Positions 19,930-26,206 of a DNA stretch of 26,206 bases are shown piece by piece; position 1 is the first letter of the stretch; every line of letters begins with the position of its first letter. The stretch lies in IMG/VR virus record IMGVR_UViG_3300047388_000255, positions 1-26,206 of that record; one strand, written 5' to 3'. A program made the position numbers and the translations under genes. The stretch comes from a virus. The notes below the pieces were generated by a model. The model worked only from the letters and a program-made list of their open reading frames with translations, had not been told where the DNA came from and made no database searches.

Positions 19930-20538
19930 ATGTTAACTGAAAAGTTTAAGAAAGTCCCCTTCCCTTTTATATATACATGGGACATTGATAATATTGTTAG
20001 TAAATTTACTAAAACAATTCATATTCAGAACAATAAAAGCCAAATTTACCGGGAACTTTCTGGAGATCCGGTTTGGCAGAATTACCCGTCGGGTATTGCC
20101 TTTGCCAGAAATTTCTACGAATCATTTACACAAGAGTGTATTCAAATATCTTCATTATTGTCGGAGTTACAATTAAAAGTTGTAGAAAATTCTGTAATTT
20201 TATCCAACTCAGTGTTATTGCGTGTATTTTCAAATCATATTTTTGATCCACGTAAAGTTAATTTAATCAGAGTACAGTCGGGCAATAGCGTTCAACCGCA
20301 CATAGATAAAAATAGATCTATTTGCATTAATATAGGTATTAAGAATTCTTCTACTTGCGACACACTTGTCGGTGATGATACTGTGGATAATTTCTGGAAT
20401 TCTAATATAGATAAGTATACAATGAATGATAGCGATGTATATATCCTAAATGTTAAACGGCCCCATGCAGTGGTCTCTAATATTTCACTAGTGGATAATT
20501 TATCTAGATATATAATTACATATACATTAATGAATTAG
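19930..20538 (+). CDS. 2-oxoglutarate/Fe(II) oxygenase-like protein
   Basis: 202 residues. VQPHIDK supplies the HxD pair (H124, D126), RPHAV the distal His (H179), and LSRYIITY an Arg for 2-oxoglutarate (R193), all in a double-stranded beta-helix order. The N-terminal 100 residues are unassigned. It lies between the desaturase and the second radical SAM gene. Confidence 0.7.
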   Translation: MLTEKFKKVPFPFIYTWDIDNIVSKFTKTIHIQNNKSQIYRELSGDPVWQNYPSGIAFARNFYESFTQECIQISSLLSELQLKVVENSVILSNSVLLRVFSNHIFDPRKVNLIRVQSGNSVQPHIDKNRSICINIGIKNSSTCDTLVGDDTVDNFWNSNIDKYTMNDSDVYILNVKRPHAVVSNISLVDNLSRYIITYTLMN

Positions 20539-20556
20539 AATATAAGGGATAGTAAA

Positions 20557-21864
20557 ATGTTTTGTAAGACTGTTTGGAATGGGTTGCATATTTTACCGGA
20601 TGGGTATATTAGATTATGTTCGTTGGGGACAAATACTAAGCCCGAACTCGATATGCAAAGGTGCCGTGATAAAGATGGTAACATCATGCACATTTTAACT
20701 CATGATATCAAGGATATCATGAATAGTGATAAACATCGAGAAGTCAGGCTTTTTAATAAAAATAATCCGTCAGAGTGGAGTCCTCATTGTGAGTGCTGTG
20801 AGAATAGAGAAATAATTACTAACTTCGATAGAAGCCACAAAAATAAGAGTAGGCGAGTATATCTGATGAAGGTTGATACTGCTGAAATTGTTGATGAGAA
20901 TAATTTTCGAGACAGAATGAGTACCGATGGTTGTATTGATTGGATGCCGAGTAGCCTTGATATACGATTTGGTAATCTATGTAATCAAAAGTGTATTATG
21001 TGTGGGCCGGTATTCAGTAATATGTGGTATGATGAATATTTTGATTATTATAAGACAAACTCATTCGGTCAAGGTAAGAAAATTGCAGTAACTAAGGATA
21101 CTTCTACCGGCAAATGGATAACGCCCGAACCGTTGCAGTGGTTCGAGGATCCGAGATGGTGGCCAAAATTTGAACAGATGATGCCATACCTAAAACATAT
21201 CTATATCACTGGTGGAGAGCCAATGGTCGCGCCCGCGCATGATATAATGTTAGATAAATTAATAGATGCCGGGTATGCGAAGAATATCTGGTTGGAGTAT
21301 GACACAAATTGTAGTGCAATTAATGATAAAATTGCACAAAGATGGGTAAATTTTAAGAGAGTAGAAATTCGTGGCAGTATGGATTCGATAGAAGATCAGT
21401 ATGAGATTATTCGCTATCCTGGTAACTGGACTAGATTTACAAAGAATATAGAAAAACTAAAGGTTTATGAATCAGAATCAAATAAACGTATTGAATTAAT
21501 TGCTCTATCATCGTGTTTTCAAATTTCTACTGCATATAGCATTATAAAAAGTGAAGAATGGTGTAAATCGGTTGATGTAGATTTCCATATGAGATTCCTT
21601 GAAGGGCCTGCACACCATAGTATATCATCATTGCCTGATTCTACAAAGTTAGATTTGATAGATTATTATAAGAAACATATAGGTAAAAATACAAAAGCTC
21701 AAATAATTGTAAATTATTTACAGAACCAAATAGGAAAAGGGCATTATATACCTAAGGCTGTTAAAGAATTTTCAACATTTATGGATTATCTAGATGTAAC
21801 ACGAAACACTAAGTGGCGTGAAATTTTCCCCGAGGTGTCTGTTATGGTAGACAAAGTATCATGA
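20557..21864 (+). CDS. radical SAM protein with N-terminal Cys-rich domain
   Basis: 435 residues. The radical SAM core has CNQKCIMC (Cys 142, 146, 149) and ITGGEP (about 218-222). The N-terminal 140 residues contain WNGLHILPDGYIRLCS and PHCECCE, a SPASM-like half more often found at the C-terminus, so the domain order looks inverted. TAAGGG-type sequence precedes the ATG. The stop overlaps the next start in ATGA, tying it to a dedicated oxygenase. Likely modifies a peptide or small molecule; substrate unknown. Confidence 0.87.
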   Translation: MFCKTVWNGLHILPDGYIRLCSLGTNTKPELDMQRCRDKDGNIMHILTHDIKDIMNSDKHREVRLFNKNNPSEWSPHCECCENREIITNFDRSHKNKSRRVYLMKVDTAEIVDENNFRDRMSTDGCIDWMPSSLDIRFGNLCNQKCIMCGPVFSNMWYDEYFDYYKTNSFGQGKKIAVTKDTSTGKWITPEPLQWFEDPRWWPKFEQMMPYLKHIYITGGEPMVAPAHDIMLDKLIDAGYAKNIWLEYDTNCSAINDKIAQRWVNFKRVEIRGSMDSIEDQYEIIRYPGNWTRFTKNIEKLKVYESESNKRIELIALSSCFQISTAYSIIKSEEWCKSVDVDFHMRFLEGPAHHSISSLPDSTKLDLIDYYKKHIGKNTKAQIIVNYLQNQIGKGHYIPKAVKEFSTFMDYLDVTRNTKWREIFPEVSVMVDKVS

Positions 21865-22469
21865 ATTATAAATTATTGGGCTCAATGCCCGATGATATAA
21901 TACAATTTTTTTATAATGAGCTCATTAAACGGAAGAAACATGGGATACCATACCAGTGGATTCATTTCGACACAGTATTGAATGACAGGTTCTTAGAAAT
22001 TTTTGAAAATACTGAATTAAAAATTCAGTGGAATCACCAATTAAAGCCTGCTCAACCAATCCAGAAGGCATTTTATAGCGATCCGGGTCACGGATTTAGA
22101 ATACATAAAGATGGCTTACGGTGTAAATCTGCGCTAAACATTGCTATATCATGTAATGATGATGATTGGGTAAGATGGTACGACACCGAATATATTGACA
22201 GTATTGGGAGCATGACTACAGTTAATAAACTGACTGCCAAATCTCGTAATATCGATATCATGGATTATGAAAGTATACCATTTATTGAAGAAAGGCGAAA
22301 TAAGATCGGGGATGTGTATATTGTTAATACAGATGTATATCATAGTTTCAAGTGCAATGGGCCAAACCCGCGAATTATAATCCAGACTAAATTTGAAAAT
22401 TTTCCAGATTTTAATACATTACGTGAATCATTGGGGGAAAGCAGTTTCTGTAACTTAATCAGCCACTGA
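21861..22469 (+). CDS. 2-oxoglutarate/Fe(II) oxygenase-like protein
   Basis: 202 residues. FRIHKDG gives HxD (H82, D84), VYHSFK the distal His (H161), and PRIIIQ an Arg (R171), matching the iron and cosubstrate ligands of small 2-oxoglutarate oxygenases. Translationally coupled to the radical SAM gene, so the two probably act on the same substrate. Third oxygenase-like protein of the cluster. Confidence 0.72.
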   Translation: MNYKLLGSMPDDIIQFFYNELIKRKKHGIPYQWIHFDTVLNDRFLEIFENTELKIQWNHQLKPAQPIQKAFYSDPGHGFRIHKDGLRCKSALNIAISCNDDDWVRWYDTEYIDSIGSMTTVNKLTAKSRNIDIMDYESIPFIEERRNKIGDVYIVNTDVYHSFKCNGPNPRIIIQTKFENFPDFNTLRESLGESSFCNLISH

Positions 22470-22475
22470 TAAATA
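22468..22475 (+). promoter_or_regulatory. late promoter GATAAATA
   Basis: Overlaps the stop codon of the preceding gene, 28 bases before the ATG at 22504. Separates the lysis genes from the enzyme operon. Confidence 0.65.
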
Positions 22476-22503
22476 CATGTATTATGTTAAGGGGAAGACT
22501 ATT

Positions 22504-22902
22504 ATGGTTGGATTACTATTAAAGAATTGGCAGTTGGTTGTTATTGCAGCGTTAATGGTTATGATTTCAGTTTCGGGATTGTATATATCGAGATTGAAAT
22601 CTGAAAAAAGAACATTAGTAGAGGAAAAGGTTACATTACAGATAGAACTTAATGAATCACATGCAAATATAGCCCAACTTACAAACGATATAGGTATTCA
22701 GAATACAGCAATTGATAAACTGAAAACTGATTCTGATAATAGACAAAAGGAACATGCTGTTGAACTCGCCTCAGCGAAGAAGGCAGCACTCGATTATAAG
22801 GCACAGGCAGCAGCGATTCTATCGGCAAAGGCCCCGCAAAATATATCTGATTGTGATGCAGCTAATAACTTAATTAATCAGGGAATTCGAAATGCAAAAT
22901 AG
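22504..22902 (+). CDS. i-spanin (Rz-like lysis protein)
   Basis: 132 residues from the ATG at 22504 (MVGLLLKNW), with AAGGGG upstream; an upstream in-frame ATG at 22477 adds nine residues. One transmembrane helix (about 7-25) is followed by a long periplasmic coiled coil (LKSEKRTLVEEKVTLQIEL) and a C-terminal DCDAANNLIN motif like those of Rz proteins. It would pair with an outer-membrane lipoprotein to fuse the membranes at lysis. A short o-spanin-like reading frame overlaps its end. Confidence 0.8.
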   Translation: MVGLLLKNWQLVVIAALMVMISVSGLYISRLKSEKRTLVEEKVTLQIELNESHANIAQLTNDIGIQNTAIDKLKTDSDNRQKEHAVELASAKKAALDYKAQAAAILSAKAPQNISDCDAANNLINQGIRNAK

Positions 22903-22963
22903 TCTAATTATGTTTTTATTGTTGGTATTGACTGGCTGTGCAACCGATTCACCGGTGATTTGA
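22892..22963 (+). pseudogene. truncated o-spanin lipoprotein start
   Basis: Codes for 23 residues with a hydrophobic signal and lipobox LTGC followed by ATDSPVI, then stops. Its overlap with the i-spanin end is where an Rz1-type gene normally begins. The intact o-spanin at 23610 has the same GCAT start, so this is probably the original 5' end, cut off by the endonuclease gene. Confidence 0.6.
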
Positions 22964-22987
22964 TTCCGAGATTATGGGTGATAATAA

Positions 22988-23617
22988 ATGATTTATTATG
23001 TTTATGCTTATCTACGAAAGTCCGATGGGACACCATATTATATAGGTAAAGGAAAGAATAATAGGGCATTTGTGCAACATAGAAAGAATGGTAACGGAGT
23101 TAGTACACCAAAAGATAAATCCAAAATCGTTTTTCTCGAAACTGGCCTAACCGATGTAGGTGCATTTGCCCTCGAAAGAAGAATGATTAGATGGTATGGC
23201 AGAAAAGATTTGGGAACAGGTATCCTACGTAATAGAACAGATGGCGGTGATGGCAGCCCTGTATTATCGGAAGTTGCCCGTAAATTAAAATCAAAGAAAT
23301 CAATCGGTAATAAAAGTAGGACAGGGCATAAGATGTCCACTTCCGAAAAATTACTACATTCTACGACATTAAAGGAATATCATAAGAATAATGATGCCGA
23401 ATGGTTAAGTAGGCCGAAATCTAAAGAGTCGAATGATAAGAGATCTAATACACTTACCGGTTTGACTAGATCTGATGATACAAAATCTAAGATGTCAGAA
23501 TCATCTAAGAATAGACCATTGGTCGGGTGTTTATATTGTTGTAAAATTATGTTTTATCCTAATTTTATAGCTTGGCATGGGGAAAAATGTAAATATAGGA
23601 ATCTGCAGAATGTATAA
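22988..23617 (+). CDS. GIY-YIG homing endonuclease
   Basis: 209 residues. The GIY-YIG domain is at the N-terminus: YVYAYL (4-9), then [12 protein letters not shown] (17-28) and HRK. The middle has NUMOD3-like repeats ([29 protein letters not shown]) used for DNA binding. A C-terminal zinc finger is [13 protein letters not shown]...HGEKC. It interrupts the spanin pair, and its 3' end overlaps the start of the downstream o-spanin, so it probably homes into the spanin locus. Confidence 0.9.
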   Translation: MIYYVYAYLRKSDGTPYYIGKGKNNRAFVQHRKNGNGVSTPKDKSKIVFLETGLTDVGAFALERRMIRWYGRKDLGTGILRNRTDGGDGSPVLSEVARKLKSKKSIGNKSRTGHKMSTSEKLLHSTTLKEYHKNNDAEWLSRPKSKESNDKRSNTLTGLTRSDDTKSKMSESSKNRPLVGCLYCCKIMFYPNFIAWHGEKCKYRNLQNV

Positions 23618-23879
23618 GATATTATTTTTTATTATTATTATTATTTTCATATCAGGGTGCGCAACGACCGAGCAGCCCAAAATACAAATCCAACGTATAG
23701 AAATACCTATTTCGGTTCCATGTTCCGTAGATATACCGCCGCCCCCGGAGTTAAATTTTTCGAAGTTAGATCAAACTCGGAGTATTTTTGATAAATCGAA
23801 GGCGCTATTAGCTGATAGGGAATTGCAACTGGGATATGAGACTGAGCTACTTGCGGCCTTACAATCCTGTGTTAAGTGA
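23610..23879 (+). CDS. o-spanin (Rz1-like lipoprotein)
   Basis: 89 residues from the ATG at 23610, with AGGAA upstream; the longer in-frame start lies inside the endonuclease gene. A hydrophobic signal ([13 protein letters not shown]) ends in lipobox ISGC. The mature part is short and Pro-rich ([13 protein letters not shown]), as in outer-membrane spanin subunits, with further Cys. It pairs with the i-spanin at 22504 although 700 bases of inserted DNA now separate them. Confidence 0.8.
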   Translation: MYKILFFIIIIIFISGCATTEQPKIQIQRIEIPISVPCSVDIPPPPELNFSKLDQTRSIFDKSKALLADRELQLGYETELLAALQSCVK

Positions 23880-24307
23880 CTATTCGAATTTTAGTTATGG
23901 GTTTATCCGGTTCCGGGAAGACTGTTTTTTCACAATGCCTGATGGAGAGATTTATTCTCCACAAGATAGATGTGAAATGGTTCAATGCAGATGATATTCG
24001 ACATAAATTTAATGACTGGGACTTTAGTTACGAAGGTAGAATTCGACAAAGCCATCGCATGAGGGAATTTGCAGATTCGTCTGATTCGGATATTGCGATT
24101 TGTGATTTTATTGCACCATTTGCGGAAATGAGAGATAATTTTGATGCAGATTGGGTTATTTGGTTAGATACTGTGCAACAAAGCAAATTTAATGACACTG
24201 ATGAAATTTTTATAAAACCGGTAAATTATGATTTTCGAATTAGAAATAAAGATGCGCATATGTGGTCAGATGTTGTAGCAACTCATATTGTTAATAGTTT
24301 GGTATGA
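23876..24307 (+). CDS. APS-kinase-like P-loop kinase
   Basis: 143 residues from a GTG overlapping the previous stop (GTGA). Walker A GLSGSGKT (9-16), FNADDIR and the WDFSYEGRIRQSHRM segment match adenylylsulfate kinases, which phosphorylate APS to PAPS, the activated sulfate donor. It is shorter than typical bacterial CysC, as is common for phage versions. The adjacent sulfotransferase-like gene strengthens the sulfate reading, but a different small-molecule kinase cannot be excluded. Confidence 0.7.
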   Translation: MTIRILVMGLSGSGKTVFSQCLMERFILHKIDVKWFNADDIRHKFNDWDFSYEGRIRQSHRMREFADSSDSDIAICDFIAPFAEMRDNFDADWVIWLDTVQQSKFNDTDEIFIKPVNYDFRIRNKDAHMWSDVVATHIVNSLV

Positions 24308-24834
24308 TAATAACTGCATTTCCACGATCGGGCGCAACTATATATTGCATGGACAAGGCTAAACAGCTTAATAGAAAATTTGCCGATGAACCATTTCAAT
24401 GGTCGATATCAAATAGGAAAGGAGTTCGCCAAAAACCGTTACATCATGAAGCATACATTGGCTATGGTGAACAAACTCTTTTTGATAGAAAGTATGTTCT
24501 CGATCATATGGACGAGTTTGTAGCACTCAATCACAAGTCGACAGACTTTTTATTGGAAAATACGCATACATTTATTATTCGACAAGACTTGCCACAGATT
24601 GCCGAAAGTTGGTTACATCTTTTTAAGAAGGCTGGCTTTAATGAGCGGAGAAGCTTAGAAATTTTTAGTTCTGCATTAAACAACATAGATAGAATTTGTG
24701 AATATTTGCTTAATAATTCAGACCTAAATGTAATTAAGTGTGAGGCATTGTATAAGTTTACAGCACGTCCTGTGACAATGCAATTTATATTGACACAACA
24801 ACTTATTGATCAGGTTTACCTTAAGTATAAATAG
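24304..24834 (+). CDS. sulfotransferase-like protein
   Basis: 176 residues, coupled by ATGA to the kinase. The N-terminus FPRSGATIYC fits the 5'-phosphosulfate-binding loop of PAPS sulfotransferases (PRSGTT type). The rest is helical with no second motif I can name. Acting with the kinase, it could transfer sulfate to a virion, lipid or sugar target. The call rests mainly on the loop and context. Confidence 0.55.
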   Translation: MIITAFPRSGATIYCMDKAKQLNRKFADEPFQWSISNRKGVRQKPLHHEAYIGYGEQTLFDRKYVLDHMDEFVALNHKSTDFLLENTHTFIIRQDLPQIAESWLHLFKKAGFNERRSLEIFSSALNNIDRICEYLLNNSDLNVIKCEALYKFTARPVTMQFILTQQLIDQVYLKYK

Positions 24835-24872
24835 AATGTATAATTGTGTGAAATAAAAGGGGAGAAGAGAAA

Positions 24873-25550
24873 ATGAAAAATCAATGCAGGATAATTGAGA
24901 TACGTGCCGCCGAAGGCGGTGAGGATAGTAAGCTGTTTACTGTGGACCTTGCACAGGCATATCAAAGACACTGCGATAGAGTTGGCTGACTTAATCGTTT
25001 AGTTAAGAATTTGCCCGGAGAAATCTTTATCGAAGTGAAGGGCGAGGATTTAACTAAACTAGAAAATGAAGCAGGCGGGCACCGTATTCAGCGTGTTCCA
25101 CCAACCGAACGTAAGGGTAGAGTTCATACCAGCACTGTAACAGTTGCGATTACAAATCCCGAGTTACAGGTAGAAGAATATAAAGAATCTGATTTTAAGA
25201 TCGAGTGGTATAGCGGAACAGGCGCAGGCGGCCAGCACCGGAATAAGCACCAAAATTCATGTCGCATGACGTATTTGCCCACTGGGCAGACTGCCACAGC
25301 ACAGTGTCGTTCTAGGCAAAATAGCCTAGAACAAGCGAAACAAGCATTGCTAGAGACCCTTAATTCACAAGCACGCCGCAAGCTTAAACAGAATATTGAT
25401 ATTGACCGTAAACAACAAGTCGGATCTGGCATGCGTGGTGATAAGATTCGTACTTACCGTATGCAGGATGATAGTGTAAAAGACCATAACACCGGAAGAT
25501 CTGCAACAGTTAGTAAGGTAATGCGTGGTTTCTTTGACTTAATGTGGTAA
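24873..25550 (+). CDS. RF1-type release factor with in-frame UGA
   Basis: 225 codons counting the UGA. A strong AGGGGAGAAG site precedes the ATG at 24873. IEIRAAEGGEDSKLF (8-22) begins the release-factor core, PPT (76-78) occupies the PxT stop-recognition site typical of RF1 (UAA/UAG), and GAGGQ (GGQ 119-121) is the peptidyl-tRNA hydrolysis motif. Codon 39 (24987-24989) is TGA; both sides stay in one frame with conserved sequence, and the codon aligns with a Trp of bacterial RF1. Domain 1 is absent, as in short release-factor homologues. Readthrough, recoding or a recent mutation are all possible; a downstream TTG start at 25011 would omit the first block. Confidence 0.8.
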
Positions 25551-25703
25551 GTATAATATATTAGCATTGTTGGTTACGAAAGGGGAATGTAAGGGTCCCG
25601 TATCGCAAGAGTGAAAGCCTCCTAGACCCGGGAACACCAACATCATTGTTGTACGAAGCTGAAGGAAAGCTTCTGATAAAGAATTCTGCTATTCAGTTAG
25701 CAA
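25551..25703 (+). other. structured leader region of permuted tmRNA
   Basis: TGTTGGT (25568) pairs ACCAACA (25636) around GGGTC/GACCC, and GAAGCT/AGCTTC follows. This probably forms pseudoknot or helix parts of the tmRNA acceptor-side transcript. The 5' boundary is unknown. Confidence 0.45.
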
Positions 25704-25970
25704 ATCTGTAATAAAAGGCAGGCAAGACTCGGCTATCGTAGGCCGACATCTCCACCAATTTTCCGTGCCGAACACGGGGGTGAAAGGATTCGATTGCGTG
25801 AGTAATACATTGCAGATGGAATCGTCAGGCGATCGACGCAAATGAAGCAAAAAACGTTAAATGCAAACGACAATATGTATTTCGAGGAACTTGCGCTAGC
25901 CGCGTAAGCTCGATGGGGCAGGAAATGCCTTATTATCCAAATAACCAATGGGGCTTCGGCCCCATTTCTT
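25704..25970 (+). ncRNA. ssrA: circularly permuted (two-piece) tmRNA
   Basis: The 3' acceptor piece precedes the coding piece. CATCTCC-ACCA (25747-25757) pairs GGGGGTG (25776-25782), which begins the conserved GGGGGTGAAAGGATTCGA. Helix P2 forms between ATCTGTAAT (25704) and ATTGCAGAT (25809). The tag frame 25863-25907 encodes ANDNMYFEELALAA then TAA, ending in the ClpXP-type ALAA signal. The 18 bases between the pieces would be removed. It rescues stalled ribosomes; an AND-N start is typical of alphaproteobacterial tags, whose tmRNA genes are also permuted. Confidence 0.9.
25947..25970 (+). terminator. terminator at tmRNA end
   Basis: ATGGGGC-ttcg-GCCCCAT followed by TTCTT. The hairpin is strong; the T run is short. 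Confidence 0.7.
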
Positions 25971-25991
25971 CTGAATGCACTTATACAAAGA

Positions 25992-25999
25992 GATAAATA
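25992..25999 (+). promoter_or_regulatory. late promoter GATAAATA
   Basis: Upstream of the final CDS, with a leader of about 70 bases. Confidence 0.6.
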
Positions 26000-26071
26000 G
26001 TAATGTTACGCAGTGTGACATCAACCAGTTAAAACAATATGCGGCCTACTGGTGCCCAGTATAAGGAAAAT

Positions 26072-26206
26072 ATGGAAATGTACTCAAATAAATTCGTTGT
26101 GGCAATTAAGTGTGGTGGAAAAGTTCTTAAAGAAGCAAAAGACTTAGTCCATCTTCCGTATGGTTCTGAATTTTCAGTCCTAGTTAAAAATCTCAATTCC
26201 CGTAGA
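26072..26206 (+). CDS. conserved phage protein, 5' part only
   Basis: 45 codons run off the window end. AAGGA lies just before the ATG. The sequence MEMYSNKFVVAIKCGGKVLKE..., with HLPYGSEFSVLVKNLNSRR, looks like a small beta-rich protein, a pattern I associate with conserved phage structural proteins, but I cannot name a family. Codon use is less A/T biased than in the array ORFs, as expected for a well-expressed late gene. Confidence 0.6.
   Translation, partial: MEMYSNKFVVAIKCGGKVLKEAKDLVHLPYGSEFSVLVKNLNSRR

Noticed and set aside
24987-24990. RF2-style +1 frameshift in the release-factor gene
   Set aside because: The frame before and after the TGA is the same, and the +1 frame soon meets TAG.

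Overview
The window looks like part of a large T4-like tailed-phage genome. It has about 33 complete or degenerate tRNA genes, free-standing homing endonucleases of three nuclease folds, a group I intron, an inner/outer-membrane spanin pair, and many copies of a T4-type late-promoter octamer (GATAAATA; T4 consensus TATAAATA). The spanins imply a Gram-negative host. A circularly permuted tmRNA whose tag starts AND-N and ends ALAA resembles alphaproteobacterial tmRNA, so an alphaproteobacterial host is a reasonable inference but not proven.

Layout. 1-973: no gene; structured RNA and an attenuator-like terminator. 974-15546: a plus-strand tRNA array with nearly every amino-acid specificity. It is interrupted by minus-strand endonuclease genes that end in or beside tRNA 3' ends, small late-promoter ORF cassettes, a von Willebrand A-domain gene, a membrane protein, a group I intron in tRNA-Asn, and several structured RNA islands. 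Two tRNAs (10647-10760, 10886-11062) are circularly permuted: T-arm and 3' acceptor strand come before the 5' acceptor strand, D-arm and anticodon arm. Each is bracketed by a 7-bp terminal helix belonging to a repeated, covarying element found eight times in the array.

15550-22469: after a bidirectional terminator comes a divergent cluster of redox and activation enzymes: two radical SAM proteins, three 2-oxoglutarate/Fe(II) oxygenase-like proteins, a PP-loop ATPase, two acetyltransferase-like proteins and a membrane fatty-acid desaturase. It looks like a small biosynthetic or modification pathway of unknown product.

22477-26206: i-spanin and o-spanin genes split by a GIY-YIG endonuclease, an APS-kinase-like and a sulfotransferase-like gene, an RF1-type release factor with an in-frame UGA at a position that aligns with a family tryptophan, the permuted tmRNA, and the start of another conserved phage gene. 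Translation-related functions (tRNAs, release factor, tmRNA) therefore dominate both ends of the window.

All calls come from reading the sequence; no database or folding program was run.
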